Source: Actinomycetota bacterium (lineage in GTDB: Bacteria > Actinomycetota > Actinomycetes > S36-B12 > FW305-bin1). From it: a stretch of DNA of 64,000 nucleotides. The position numbers and the translations under genes were made by a program. The stretch lies in NCBI GenBank assembly GCA_004297305.1, contig SCTR01000006.1, positions 540,199 through 604,198 on the forward strand, in the 5' to 3' direction. Positions 27,457 through 36,801 of the stretch are shown piece by piece (within the stretch, counting starts at the first letter, position 1; every line of letters starts with the position of its first letter). A model generated the notes under the pieces. It was not told where the DNA came from. It did not search any database and was given only the letters and a program-made list of their open reading frames with translations.

Positions 27457-28083
27457 GTGCCCCATGCCCGTCGCCGGGTTCTTCGCCGTACCCGTGTCCT
27501 GACCATCGCGTGCGGCCTGGCCACCTTGGCCGGCGGCGTCGCCACACTGAGCGCGACCGCTCCGGCGGCCTGGGCCGCCCCGAGTCCGGCCGCCGCGAAA
27601 CCCGCTGCGGCCGCCACACCCGGCGCCGCGGTGCCCGTCCTGGCTGCGCTGCGCGCCGGCGCCACACCGCCGAGCGCCGGCAGCGCTGCGCGGGCGGCGT
27701 ACGTGGCGCAGGTGCGGGCGCGGGTGGTCAAGGTGGCCAAGTCGAAGGCCGGCCGGGCCCGGTACGTCGCCGGGGCCAGCGGGCCGAACGCCTTCGACTG
27801 TTCCGGCTTTACCCGCTACGTGTGGCAAAAGGGCGGCGGACGCAGCCTCGTGCACTACTCGGTGGGGCAGTGGCGATCCCTGCCGCACGTCTCAGCGCGG
27901 CAGGCACGGCCGGGCGATCTGGTGTTCTTCCTTCGCGGCGGCGCGCACCACGTCGGGCTCTACATCGGCAAGGGCCGGATGGTGCACGCGGCCAACGCGC
28001 GTGCCGACGTACGGGTCGACCGGGTGCACGCGTCGTGGTTCGGCGCTCACTTCACCGGCTACGCCCGGGTGATCGCCGGCTGA
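27457..28083 (+). CDS. Secreted NlpC/P60 peptidoglycan hydrolase
   Basis: 208 residues. A signal peptide (cleavage near AWA-AP, 40/41) and an Ala/Pro-rich linker lead to a C-terminal NlpC/P60 domain. Catalytic Cys115 is in FDCSGF, His in GGAHHVGLYIG (164/165), and a third polar residue at His177. It should cut the D-Glu to diamino-acid bond of stem peptides. GTG start with AGAGGGAG 7 nt upstream. Expression is probably set by the c-di-AMP riboswitch, linking turgor/K+ signalling to wall remodelling. Confidence 0.93.
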   Translation: MPHARRRVLRRTRVLTIACGLATLAGGVATLSATAPAAWAAPSPAAAKPAAAATPGAAVPVLAALRAGATPPSAGSAARAAYVAQVRARVVKVAKSKAGRARYVAGASGPNAFDCSGFTRYVWQKGGGRSLVHYSVGQWRSLPHVSARQARPGDLVFFLRGGAHHVGLYIGKGRMVHAANARADVRVDRVHASWFGAHFTGYARVIAG

Positions 28084-28105
28084 TCCACGGCGGTCACCCC
28101 GCCGG

Positions 28106-29044
28106 TCACCCCCGCCGGTGGTTCCCGGCTCGGATGCGCGACAGCCAGGCGGCGGCGTCGGTGTAGTCGTCGTCGGTGACACCGTGCCGCAGCAACGGTT
28201 CCTTGCCGTCGTGGCGCGCGTACGAACCGAGGAAACGGACCTCGGCGCATACCCGGCGTAGGCCCATCAGCGCTTCACCGACCCGGGCATCGTCGATGTG
28301 GCCTTCGCAGTCGACGGAGAAGTAGTAGTCGCCCAGCGCTTTGCGCGTGGGGCGCGATTCGATCCGGGTCAGGTTGACCCCGCGCACGGCGAACTCGGTG
28401 AGGATCGCCAGCAGGGCACCGGGATGGTCCTCGCGCATGAACAGCACCAGCGTGGTCTTGTCCGCCCCCGTGGCCGGTGGCAGCTCGCCGGGCTGGGCGA
28501 CCAGGACGAAACGGGTCCAGGCCTCGTCGTTGTCGCCGATCCCGTCGGCCAGCGTGTCCAGCTGATACGTGCTGGCGGCCAACGGATCGGCGATGGCCGC
28601 CTCGAAGCCGGGATGGTCACCGGCGGCCAGGGCGGCCGCGGCAGCAGCGGTGGAGGCCGCCGGGATGGCGAGGGCTTCCGGAAGGTTCTCGGCCAGCCAG
28701 CCGCGGCACTGCGCCAGTGCGTGCGGATGGGTGGCGACGCCACGGACGTCGGCCAGGGTCGTCCCGGGACGGGCCATGAGCGCGAACCGCACCGGCAGCG
28801 CCCATTCGGCGATGATCACGACCGGGGCACCCTGGGCCAGTTCGTCCTGGGTGGTCGACACCGGTCCCTCGACGGAGTTCTCGATGGGCACCATGGCCGC
28901 GACGACCCGGCCGGCGCGGACCTCCTGCAACGCGGTGGTCACCGTCGCGCACGGGACGAACCGAGCGCCGGCCGCCTGCGGTACGGCGCGCAGCGCAGCC
29001 TCGGAGAACGTGCCGGCGGGCCCCAGATACGCGTACGCGGTCAC
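28106..29044 (-). CDS. pheA: Prephenate dehydratase
   Basis: Converts prephenate to phenylpyruvate for phenylalanine synthesis, 312 residues. Two dehydratase subdomains begin AYLGPAGTFSE with IPIENS-type VPIENSVEG and TRFVLV. The C-terminal ACT domain has HPGALLAIL and the ESRPTRK motif that binds Phe for feedback inhibition. No chorismate mutase domain. It overlaps the DUF4446 gene by 4 bp. Confidence 0.95.
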   Translation of the reverse strand: MTAYAYLGPAGTFSEAALRAVPQAAGARFVPCATVTTALQEVRAGRVVAAMVPIENSVEGPVSTTQDELAQGAPVVIIAEWALPVRFALMARPGTTLADVRGVATHPHALAQCRGWLAENLPEALAIPAASTAAAAAALAAGDHPGFEAAIADPLAASTYQLDTLADGIGDNDEAWTRFVLVAQPGELPPATGADKTTLVLFMREDHPGALLAILTEFAVRGVNLTRIESRPTRKALGDYYFSVDCEGHIDDARVGEALMGLRRVCAEVRFLGSYARHDGKEPLLRHGVTDDDYTDAAAWLSRIRAGNHRRG

Positions 29045-29544
29045 GGAGCGGTCCGGCCCGAGCCGCGCAATGCGTACTGGATGGCCTGCTCCTCCTCCGG
29101 CGACAGCGGAGCCTCGGAGCCGCCCTTGACCACGCCCTTCATGTACATCCGGGTCTCGCTGCGGCCGTGGATCGAGGTCACGACCAGGCCGTCGGCGGCG
29201 TCGTCGAGCAGCGCGGCGCTGAACGACAGCCGGCCGCCGAGGTCACCGAAGGCGTCGTACCGCACGACCGAGACGTGCCGGATCGCGTCTCCGAGCTCGA
29301 CGCGGGTCCGGTCGAGCAGGTCACCCAGCCGGCCCACTTCGGACCGCAGTGCGCCGACTTCGGCGGTCTTGCGGCTGACGGCAGCCAGGAACGACTCTGC
29401 GCCGTCACCGTCCAGCAGCACCGCGTAGTCCTGGCGCATCCGGCGGATCCGTCGCGCGGTGATCGCCAGCAGCAGGAGCGCAACGAGCCCGAGGACGACC
29501 CCGGCGACGGCCAACACATCACTGAGCCGGGGGTCGAGCGTCAC
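29041..29544 (-). CDS. DUF4446 family membrane protein
   Basis: 167 residues. One N-terminal membrane helix (about 10-28) is followed by a charged helical part and a conserved C-terminal domain (VVRYDAFGDLGGRLSFSAALLDD, then SIHGRSETRMYMKGV). Function unknown; the family is widespread in actinobacteria and firmicutes and is often beside pheA or serS, as here. The GTG start has no ribosome site but TACGCT lies 6 nt before it. Confidence 0.9.
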   Translation of the reverse strand: MTLDPRLSDVLAVAGVVLGLVALLLLAITARRIRRMRQDYAVLLDGDGAESFLAAVSRKTAEVGALRSEVGRLGDLLDRTRVELGDAIRHVSVVRYDAFGDLGGRLSFSAALLDDAADGLVVTSIHGRSETRMYMKGVVKGGSEAPLSPEEEQAIQYALRGSGRTAP

Positions 29545-29550
29545 CGGTGC

Positions 29551-29556
29551 AGCGTA
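29551..29556 (-). promoter_or_regulatory. -10 box of a probable leaderless promoter for DUF4446-pheA
   Basis: On the minus strand TACGCT is followed by 6 nt and the GTG at 29544, with no Shine-Dalgarno sequence. Confidence 0.5.
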
Positions 29557-29679
29557 GCCGCCGACTTCGGCTCGCCCACGCTGCCACGACGGCGCGGCAG
29601 GGCTGCGGCAGCGATTGGCCGACAGGACAACGGGATCGGGCCGAAGGCGATAGTCAACCTCGTTAGCGGCAACAAAAAG

Positions 29680-29719
29680 GTCCGGACGCCACCGACGGGG
29701 GATGCAGCGGCGTCCGGAC
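29680..29719 (-). terminator. Intrinsic terminator after the phosphodiesterase gene
   Basis: Perfect 11-bp stem GTCCGGACGCC/GGCGTCCGGAC. Read on the minus strand the hairpin is followed by CTTTTTGTT, the classic U-run. It lies 160 bp past the end of the phosphodiesterase gene and before the DUF4446 promoter, insulating the two units. Confidence 0.85.
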
Positions 29720-29878
29720 GAGTTCCAACGTACGCCATCCCCGTGCTGGCCTCAACCCCGATCAACAGATTCGGGACGGTCTTTGGACAACGTTTAGGAT
29801 GTGGCCGGATCGACGGGAGTTGGTGGGGCGGTAGCGCAGCGGCTGCCCGGGTCTCGGCCGGGGGCGAGGCCACGCAGA

Positions 29879-30838
29879 TCACTCGTTCGGCCCCTGGTTT
29901 GCCGACGGTGCACGGCGGCGGTCCAGCTCCTCGCGCAACTGCCTCGGCCGGTTGGTGATAACCGCGTCGACGCCCAGCTCGACGCACAGCGCGAGATCGG
30001 CCGGGGTGTCCACGGTCCACACGTGGACGGCGTTGCCCTGAGCCTGAACCCGCTGCACGAAGTGGGGGTGCTTGCGGATCACCTCGATCGACGGGCCGGC
30101 GATCCGGGCGCCGTACGGCAATTCGCCGGCCCGGAAACGGATCGGTACCCGCAGCATGAGAAACACCCGCGGTATCCCGGGTGCCAGCAGCCGCAGCCGT
30201 CGCAGCGCCACTTCGCTGAAGGACATCAGCCGCACCGCGGACGACCCGTCGCGCGGCGGTCGCGCCAGTCCGTAGCGCGCCAGAGCGTGGACGACGGCCT
30301 GCTCGACGTAGCCGGCGTACCTGGTCGGGTGCTTGGTCTCGACGGCCAGCCGCACCGGTCGCGGCGCGTCGACGATCAAGCTCAGCAGGCCGTCGAGCGT
30401 GAGCACCCGGTGCCGCTCCTCGTCCAGCACGACCGGCCCGGCGGACCCCGCCCGCCGGGCGGTGAAGGCCAGCCGGCGCAGCTCGTCGAGCGTCTGGGTG
30501 GACACCGGGCCGCGCCCGTCGGACACCCGGTGGACCCGGCGGTCGTGGACGCAGACCAGGTGGCCGTCGGCGGTGAGCCGGACGTCGCATTCCAGCGCGT
30601 CGGCGCCGTCGGCGATCGCCTGCTCGTACGCGGCGAGCGTGTGCTCGGGGGCGTCGAGGCTCGCGCCGCGGTGCGCGACGATCTCGGGCAGGCCGTCGGC
30701 TCGGGCGGGGAGTACCCGCACCGGGACGCCGCTGGCCACGGCCAGCTTGGCCGGCCGGTCGCCGGGACGCCGCCGCCGGGCTGGCTGCGGCTGCCGGGTC
30801 CGGACCGGGAACACGGCAGGATGGTGCCACCGCGCCAT
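29879..30838 (-). CDS. Glycerophosphodiester phosphodiesterase
   Basis: GDPD-family TIM-barrel enzyme of 319 residues that hydrolyses glycerophosphodiesters to glycerol-3-phosphate. Catalytic signatures: IVAHRGASLDAPEHTLAAY (His/Arg pair), ALECDVRLTADGHLVCVHD (metal Glu/Asp and His), AVETKHP, and WTVDTPADL near the end. About 50 residues precede the barrel; they are Arg/Pro-rich with no evident signal peptide, so the true start may be further downstream. Confidence 0.9.
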   Translation of the reverse strand: MARWHHPAVFPVRTRQPQPARRRRPGDRPAKLAVASGVPVRVLPARADGLPEIVAHRGASLDAPEHTLAAYEQAIADGADALECDVRLTADGHLVCVHDRRVHRVSDGRGPVSTQTLDELRRLAFTARRAGSAGPVVLDEERHRVLTLDGLLSLIVDAPRPVRLAVETKHPTRYAGYVEQAVVHALARYGLARPPRDGSSAVRLMSFSEVALRRLRLLAPGIPRVFLMLRVPIRFRAGELPYGARIAGPSIEVIRKHPHFVQRVQAQGNAVHVWTVDTPADLALCVELGVDAVITNRPRQLREELDRRRAPSANQGPNE

Positions 30839-30931
30839 GGCCGCTGCGTGGCGAGGGCACGGCTACCCGGTGAACGGCCGCGATCGACGGCAGCCGGACC
30901 GAGGCGGCCGACACCCGGAGAGGGCGGTGAC

Positions 30932-32299
30932 GTGGTGAGCGCGGTGCCGCGGACCCTGCTGCGAGCGCTCGCCGACGCGGTGGGCCCCGGTCACGTCCTG
31001 ACCGATCCGGACGCCGCTGCGCCCTACACCGTCGATTGGACGCGCCGGTTCGGCGGCCCGGCCGCCGCGGTCGTGCGCCCGGCGGCCACCGCGGAAGTCG
31101 TCGCCGTGGTGACGGCTTGTGCCGCAGCCGGTTTCCCGATCGTCGTGCAGGGCGGCAACACCGGTCTGGTCGGTGGCGGGGTGCCGCCGGCGGCCGCGGC
31201 GGGCCCGGCGCCGGTCGTCCTGGCGACCACGCGGCTGACCGAGATCGGTGAGGTCGACCCGCTCAGCGGGCAGGTCGCCGTCGGGGCGGGCGTCACCCTT
31301 GCCACGCTGCACCAGCACGCCCGCGACGCCGGCTGGTCGTACGGCGTGGACCTCGCCGCCCGCGACACCGCGACGGTCGGTGGGACCGTGGCGACCAACG
31401 CCGGTGGGGTGCGGGTCTGCGCGTACGGCATGACGCGCGCCCAGGTGACCGGACTGGCGGCGGTGCTGGCGGACGGTTCGACTGTGACCCACCTGGCCGG
31501 CCTTGCCAAGGACAACACCGGCTACGACCTCACCGGGCTGCTCGTCGGCTCCGAGGGCACGCTCGGGATCGTCACGACCGTCCGGCTGCGGCTGCACCGG
31601 CCGGCCGGTCCGAGCACGGTCGCGCTGATCGGTGCGTCGTCGTACGACGAGGCCCAGCAGTTGCTGGCCGGCTGCGTGCGGCCGGGCGTGCGACTGCTGG
31701 CCGCCGAGATCGTCGACGAGGTGGGACTCGAGCTGGTGCTGCGCACCGCCGGGCTGCCGCGACCGCTGGCCGCACGACACCGCCTGCTGCTGCTGGTCGA
31801 GGTCGCCGACGGCGCGACCGCGGACGGGCTGGAACTGCCGGACGACGTGGACGCCGTCGTGGCGACGGATGCCGCGGATCGGCTGCGGCTGTGGGCCTAT
31901 CGAGAACGCCAGAGCGAAGCGTTCTCGACCCTCGGGGTGGTGCACAAACTCGACGTGTCGATCCCGCTCGCGTCGGTGCCGGACTGCACGGCGGCGATCG
32001 CCGAGCGGGTCCAGGCGACCACCGCCGTCACCACCTACGGGGTGTTCGGGCATCTGGCCGACGGCAACCTGCACCTGGAGGTCGTCGGCCCGGCGCCGGA
32101 CGACGACGAGATCGACCGCGCGGTGTTCGGGATCGTCACCGCGTACGGCGGCAGCATCTCCGCCGAACACGGCATCGGCCGGGCCAAGGCGGCGTACCTG
32201 TCGATGACCCGTACGCCGCAGGAGATCTCGGCGATGCGCGCGATCAAGACGGCCCTGGATCCGGCCGGCTTGTTCAACCCCGGCGTGCTGCTCGCTTGA
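30932..32299 (+). CDS. GlcD-like FAD-binding oxidase/dehydrogenase
   Basis: 455 residues, vanillyl-alcohol-oxidase fold. The N-terminal FAD-binding PCMH domain shows VVQGGNTGLVGGG, ATVGGTVATNAGG and GLLVGSEGTLGIVT. The C-terminal domain carries GVFGHLADGNLHLEV and ISAEHGIGRAK, the motifs of D-lactate/glycolate/2-hydroxyacid dehydrogenases. The substrate is an alpha-hydroxy acid by family. The start is one of two adjacent GTGs (30932/30935). Its 3' end overlaps the convergent permease gene by 26 bp. Confidence 0.91.
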   Translation: MVSAVPRTLLRALADAVGPGHVLTDPDAAAPYTVDWTRRFGGPAAAVVRPAATAEVVAVVTACAAAGFPIVVQGGNTGLVGGGVPPAAAAGPAPVVLATTRLTEIGEVDPLSGQVAVGAGVTLATLHQHARDAGWSYGVDLAARDTATVGGTVATNAGGVRVCAYGMTRAQVTGLAAVLADGSTVTHLAGLAKDNTGYDLTGLLVGSEGTLGIVTTVRLRLHRPAGPSTVALIGASSYDEAQQLLAGCVRPGVRLLAAEIVDEVGLELVLRTAGLPRPLAARHRLLLLVEVADGATADGLELPDDVDAVVATDAADRLRLWAYRERQSEAFSTLGVVHKLDVSIPLASVPDCTAAIAERVQATTAVTTYGVFGHLADGNLHLEVVGPAPDDDEIDRAVFGIVTAYGGSISAEHGIGRAKAAYLSMTRTPQEISAMRAIKTALDPAGLFNPGVLLA

Positions 32300-33668
32300 C
32301 CCGGCTGAGCACCGGGACGCCGATCGCCACGGTGAGGACGGCGGCCACGACCGCCGAGAGGACCGACGCGGACAGCCAGCTCGGCGGCACGAAGCCGAGC
32401 GCGTCGCGCACGGCGGCCCAGCGATCGGCCCACCAGCTGACGGTGCCGGCACTGACCAGGTTGTACGCGGCGAAACCGACCAGCCATGGCAGCAGATACC
32501 AGGCGCGGCCGGGCTCGGGTGCTGCCGCCGAGTAGCCGGCGCCGGCCGCCGCGAACACCAGGCGGCGCACGACGAACCAGTCCACGACCAGCACGACCGC
32601 GAGCGGGATGAAGACCGCTCCGATGAGGAAGAGGAACGACTCGTAGGCGATCAGGTCCACCAGAAGCGCTGCGGCTGTGGCGATCACACCGACGATGACG
32701 GCGAGTATGCGGCGGTCCAGCCGCGGTGCGAGGTTCTGCACCGACATCGCGGTCGAATAGATGTTCGCGAACGCCTCGTCCACCTCGTCGGCCAGCAGGA
32801 TCAGCAGGGCGATCGCCCCGGCGGGCAGCGCGAGGAGCGCCGGCACGAAGTCGGTGGGCGTGAACGCCTCTGCTGCACCGGAAAGCGACAGCACGGCGAG
32901 GATGCCCAGCAGGAAGTAGACGATGGAGGCGAGGCCGTACCCGACGAACGCCCCGGTGAAAGCGCCTCTGCCGGTGCGCGAATGGCGGGAGTAGTCCGCC
33001 GCCAGCGGGATCCAGGAGATCGGCAGCGCCACGACGATGTCGAAGGCAACCGGGAAGGCGGTCCAATCCCCCTCAGGAGCGCTCAGCTCGCCCGACCGCA
33101 GGACCCCGACGAACAGGACGACGGTGGCCACCGCGACCGCGGCGAGCAGGTAACGCCGTACCGCCTTGATCGCCCCGAGCGGCCACAGCGCCATCGCGGT
33201 GGCCAGCACCCCGGCGACCACGGCCCAGACCGGTCGCAGCGCATCGGAGGTCAGCCGGGTCGCCACCTCGGTCATCACCAGGACTTCCACGGCCGCCCAG
33301 CCCACGCATTGCACGATGTTGAGCACCGTCGGGGCGTAGGAGGCGCGCCGGCCGAGCAGGCCGCGCAGCAGCGCCATCGCGGGCGCACCGGTGCGCGCGC
33401 CGGGGACCGCGGCGGCGCCCAGCAGCGCGGCGCCGGCCACGCAGCCGACGACCACCGCGGTGATCGCGGCGGCCACCGACAGCCCGGGCAGACCCGCCAC
33501 GGGTGCCAGCACGAAGACGGCGGCGGCCGGCAGCGTCAGGGTGATCCCGAGCGACGCCCACAAGGCCGCCTGGTCCAGCCAGCTGAGCGTGCCTCGCGGC
33601 GGTGAGGTGAGGTCCAGCTGCAGCGGCGCATCGACGGTGGCTGGGGACGGACGCACGGACGTACTCAT
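32274..33668 (-). CDS. cytX: NCS1-family permease, probably the HMP transporter CytX
   Basis: 464 residues with about 12 membrane helices. NCS1 features include the WLDQAALWASLGI entry helix and the ISWIPLAADYSRHS segment. A TPP riboswitch directly precedes it, which argues for uptake of the thiamine precursor hydroxymethylpyrimidine (CytX) rather than cytosine or allantoin. The ATG lies 4 nt after AGGGAG, the 3' edge of the riboswitch, so control is probably at translation initiation. Confidence 0.88.
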   Translation of the reverse strand: MSTSVRPSPATVDAPLQLDLTSPPRGTLSWLDQAALWASLGITLTLPAAAVFVLAPVAGLPGLSVAAAITAVVVGCVAGAALLGAAAVPGARTGAPAMALLRGLLGRRASYAPTVLNIVQCVGWAAVEVLVMTEVATRLTSDALRPVWAVVAGVLATAMALWPLGAIKAVRRYLLAAVAVATVVLFVGVLRSGELSAPEGDWTAFPVAFDIVVALPISWIPLAADYSRHSRTGRGAFTGAFVGYGLASIVYFLLGILAVLSLSGAAEAFTPTDFVPALLALPAGAIALLILLADEVDEAFANIYSTAMSVQNLAPRLDRRILAVIVGVIATAAALLVDLIAYESFLFLIGAVFIPLAVVLVVDWFVVRRLVFAAAGAGYSAAAPEPGRAWYLLPWLVGFAAYNLVSAGTVSWWADRWAAVRDALGFVPPSWLSASVLSAVVAAVLTVAIGVPVLSRVKRAARRG

Positions 33669-33672
33669 CGGG

Positions 33673-33754
33673 CTCCCTACGCCGGCATTACCCGGACAGG
33701 TTCAGCGGTCGGCGGCGCGGTTGCCGCCCTCTCAGCCCGGATGCCCGAGCTCCC
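33673..33754 (-). ncRNA. TPP riboswitch (THI box)
   Basis: On the minus strand the element reads GGGAGCTCGGGC, GGGCTGAGAGGGC (CTGAGA at 33730-33735), an extra GC hairpin (P3), then GACCGCTGAACCTG, CCGGGTAATGCCGGCG and TAGGGAG. All universally conserved THI-box blocks are present in order. Its last bases are the ribosome site of the permease gene. Confidence 0.95.
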
Positions 33755-33845
33755 GCGGTGGTGGCGTCACCATAGCGCCACAGTCGATCTGCGCGGTCGA
33801 GCCGGTGTCCGGCCCGCGGCCGGCGTGACGGATCGGCGCCGCCGA

Positions 33846-35693
33846 TCAGGACAGGACGCGTCCGACGATCGCGTCGACGGCGTCGTCCAGCGGGCCGTCG
33901 CCGTGCACGACGAGTTCCGGGTGCTGCGGGATCTCGTACGACTGACCGCGCCCGGTCATGTTGGGCAGGATGCCGGCGGCTGCCTTGGCGTACAGCCCCT
34001 TCGGGTCCCGCGCCGCGCACACCTCGACCGGGGTGTCGACGTACACCTCGAGGAAGTCGCCCTCGCCGAACAGGGCCCGCGCCGAGCGGCGGTCCGAGCC
34101 GTACGGCGAGACCACGGCCACGATGACGATGAGGCCGGCGTCGACCATGAGCCGGGACACCTCGCCGACCCGGCGGATGTTCTCCGCGCGGTCCTCGGAG
34201 GTGAAGCCGAGGTCCTTGTTCAGCCCGGTGCGGACGTTGTCGCCGTCCAGCACGTAGGTGTGCGCCCCGAGTGCGTGCAGCCGGGCCTCGACCGCGTCGG
34301 CAATCGTCGACTTGCCCGACCCCGGAAGTCCGGTGAGCCACACCGCCATCGGACGCTGGTTCTTCAGCACCGCGCGGGCCTGCCGGTCCACGTCGTAGCG
34401 GTGCGGGATGACGTTGAAGGACCGGCGCAGCGCGTGCCGGACCATGCCCGCGGCCACCGTGTCCGAGGTGAGCCGGTCGACCAGCAGGAAGCCGCCGGTC
34501 TCCCGGCACACGGCGTACGCATCCAGCGGCACCGGGGAGTCCGTGGCGATCTCCACCCGGCCGATGTCGTTGGTCTCCAGGTGTCGCGCGGCGTCCTCGT
34601 GACCGGTCACCACGTCGAGCCGGTGACGCAGATTGGTGACGACCGCCGGCACCGTCAACGGCCCGGCGACCAGCAGGTACGACCGCCCGTGCGCCAACGG
34701 CTGCTCGCCGAACCAGACCACGTCGGCGGCGAACCGGTCCGCCGGCGACGGGACCGCGCCGGGTGCGACCAGCAGGTCGCCGCGGGTGATGTCGACCTCG
34801 GTGTCGGTGGTGATCGTGACGGCCTGGCCGGCATGGGCGGCGTCCTGGTCGCCGTCGAAGGTGGTGATCCGGGTGACCGAGCACGACACGCCGCTGCCGG
34901 CGACGACGACCTTGTCCCCGTTGCGCAGCACACCGGCCGCCACGGTGCCGGCGTACCCGCGGAAGTTGTCCTCGGCCCGCACGACGTACTGCACCGGGAA
35001 GCGCAGCGGCGCCTCCTCGTCCGGGACCACCGGTGTCCACGCCGACAGGGCACCCAGCACGGTCGGGCCGCTGTACCACGGGGTCTGGCCGGAGCCGCTG
35101 GTGACGTTGTCGCCGGTCATCGCGCTGACCGGTACGGCGGTGACCCGGCTGATGCCGAGCCGGCCGGCCGCGGCGGCGAGGTCGGTCGAGATCTCCTCGA
35201 ACACCTCGGCGCGGTAGTCGACGGCGTCCATCTTGTTGACCGCCACGACGACGCTGGACACCCCCATCAGCGCGCAGACGGTCAGGTGCCGGTGGGTCTG
35301 TGGTCGTACGCCGCGGGCCGCGTCGACCAACAGGATCGCGACGTCGGCGGTGGAGGCGGCCACGGCCATGTTGCGGGTGTACTGCTCGTGCCCTGGCGCG
35401 TCGGCGATGATCACCCGGCGGCCGTCGGGAAGTTCCATGTGGCGGTAGGCGACGTCGATGGTGATGCCCTGCTCGCGTTCGGCTTCCAGGCCGTCGGTGA
35501 GCAGCGAGTAGTCGATGTCGCCGACCGGGATGGTGGAGCCGCCTCGCCGCGTCCGGCGGGCGTAGTCCAGCTGGTCTTCCGGGACGCTGCGGGTCTCGGC
35601 CAGCAGCCGGCCGATGAGCGTGGACTTGCCGTCATCGACCGACCCGCACGCCACGAGGCGCACGACGGCGTGGACGGGTGGGGCGACGGTCAC
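33846..35693 (-). CDS. cysNC: Bifunctional sulfate adenylyltransferase large subunit / APS kinase (CysNC)
   Basis: 615-residue fusion. The N-terminal GTPase part (about 1-420, CysN) has GSVDDGKSTL, DAPGHEQYTRNM and NKMD and drives APS formation by CysD. The C-terminal part (about 435-615, CysC) has P-loop GLPGSGKST and the phosphoserine segment VVSPYGSDRRSAR and phosphorylates APS to PAPS. It lies 43 bp after cysD in one operon. No sulfate permease or reductase genes are adjacent. Confidence 0.96.
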   Translation of the reverse strand: MTVAPPVHAVVRLVACGSVDDGKSTLIGRLLAETRSVPEDQLDYARRTRRGGSTIPVGDIDYSLLTDGLEAEREQGITIDVAYRHMELPDGRRVIIADAPGHEQYTRNMAVAASTADVAILLVDAARGVRPQTHRHLTVCALMGVSSVVVAVNKMDAVDYRAEVFEEISTDLAAAAGRLGISRVTAVPVSAMTGDNVTSGSGQTPWYSGPTVLGALSAWTPVVPDEEAPLRFPVQYVVRAEDNFRGYAGTVAAGVLRNGDKVVVAGSGVSCSVTRITTFDGDQDAAHAGQAVTITTDTEVDITRGDLLVAPGAVPSPADRFAADVVWFGEQPLAHGRSYLLVAGPLTVPAVVTNLRHRLDVVTGHEDAARHLETNDIGRVEIATDSPVPLDAYAVCRETGGFLLVDRLTSDTVAAGMVRHALRRSFNVIPHRYDVDRQARAVLKNQRPMAVWLTGLPGSGKSTIADAVEARLHALGAHTYVLDGDNVRTGLNKDLGFTSEDRAENIRRVGEVSRLMVDAGLIVIVAVVSPYGSDRRSARALFGEGDFLEVYVDTPVEVCAARDPKGLYAKAAAGILPNMTGRGQSYEIPQHPELVVHGDGPLDDAVDAIVGRVLS

Positions 35694-35736
35694 GGCAGAG
35701 CAGTCTACGGATCCACGGCGCCCCCGCCGCCGCGCG

Positions 35737-36672
35737 TCAGAAGTACCCCTCGGCCTTCTTGGCCTCCATCGAGCCGCCGCCCTCGCCGTCGATCAGCCGG
35801 CCGGCGCGCTCGGACAGGTTCGACACGAGCATCTCGTCGATCAGGGTGTCGATGTCGGCCGCGGTGGATTCCACCGCGCCGGTGAGCGGGTAGCAGCCGA
35901 GGGTGCGGAAGCGCACCGAGCGCAGCTGCGGCGTCTCACCGTCCTGCAACGGGAACCGGTCGTCGTCGACCATGATCAAGGTGCCGTCACGCTCGACCAC
36001 GGGGCGCTGGGCGGCGAAGTACAGCGCCGGCAACTCGATGCGCTCGCGCCGGATGTAGCGCCAGATGTCCAGCTCGGTCCAGTTCGACAGCGGGAACGCC
36101 CGCATGGTCTGCCCCTCGCCGAGCACGGCGTTGGTGGTCCGCCAGAACTCCGGCCGCTGCCGGCGCGGCTCCCACCGGTGGCCCGGCTCGCGCAGCGAGA
36201 AGATCCGCTCCTTGGCCCGCGACCGCTCCTCGTCGCGGCGGGCGCCGCCGATGGCGCAGTCGAACTGGCCGGCGTCGAGGCCCTGGCGCAGCGCCACCGT
36301 CTTCATCAGCCGGGTGTACTCGTGCGCGCCGTGGGTGAACGGGGAGACGCCTTCGGCGATCGCTTCCTCGTTGCGGGCGACCCGCAGGTCCAGCCCGTAG
36401 CGGGCGACCACCTCGTTGCGGAACCGGATCATCTCCGCGAACTTCCAGGTGGTGTCGATGTGCAGCAACGGGAACGGCACCGTCGCCGGGTAGAAGGCCT
36501 TGCGGCACAGGTGAAGCAGGACCGAGGAATCCTTGCCGATGGAGTACATGAGGACCGGCCGGCGGAAGGCGGCGGCGACCTCGCGGATGACGTGCAGCGC
36601 TTCGTCCTCGAGCGCGTTGAGGACGTCGTCGTGGTGGTCGGCGGGTCGGACGGCGGCGGTCGCGGTGGTCAT
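35737..36672 (-). CDS. cysD: Sulfate adenylyltransferase small subunit CysD
   Basis: 311-residue ATP-pyrophosphatase-fold enzyme that adenylates sulfate with CysN. The PP-loop is [13 protein letters not shown], followed by [11 protein letters not shown] and [15 protein letters not shown]; the C-terminus [10 protein letters not shown] is conserved in the family. The ATG at 36672 has GAGG 8 nt upstream. It opens the cysD-cysNC operon, divergent from an MFS gene. Confidence 0.96.
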   Translation of the reverse strand: MTTATAAVRPADHHDDVLNALEDEALHVIREVAAAFRRPVLMYSIGKDSSVLLHLCRKAFYPATVPFPLLHIDTTWKFAEMIRFRNEVVARYGLDLRVARNEEAIAEGVSPFTHGAHEYTRLMKTVALRQGLDAGQFDCAIGGARRDEERSRAKERIFSLREPGHRWEPRRQRPEFWRTTNAVLGEGQTMRAFPLSNWTELDIWRYIRRERIELPALYFAAQRPVVERDGTLIMVDDDRFPLQDGETPQLRSVRFRTLGCYPLTGAVESTAADIDTLIDEMLVSNLSERAGRLIDGEGGGSMEAKKAEGYF

Positions 36673-36801
36673 GGGCGGTCCTCGAGTCGGTCCGTACGGC
36701 GGCGCCCACGGTACCTGCCGGCCGGCCCAGGCCGACCCCGGCCCAAGCGGAGCAAGGCTCCGGGTATACCAATGCCGAGACGCGCGACGAGGACGGTGGC
36801 G

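Larger units (their letters stand above)
29545..29878. other. 334-bp non-coding stretch between the DUF4446 and phosphodiesterase genes
   Basis: Holds the minus-strand promoter box for the DUF4446 gene (29551-29556) and a minus-strand intrinsic terminator (29680-29719). A TAGGAT box on the plus strand (29795-29800) could be an antisense promoter but lacks a convincing -35. GC is lower than in the flanking genes. No convincing gene. Confidence 0.7.

Noticed and set aside
29795..29880. Plus-strand TAGGAT box as an antisense or small-RNA promoter under the phosphodiesterase gene, and a tRNA-like D-arm sequence just after it
   Set aside because: No -35 at usable spacing, and no acceptor, anticodon or T arms follow.
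36772..36801. ATG at 36772 as the start of the MFS gene
   Set aside because: It has no ribosome site and sits 1 bp after a TATACC box, while the GTG at 36802 has GAGGA at good spacing.
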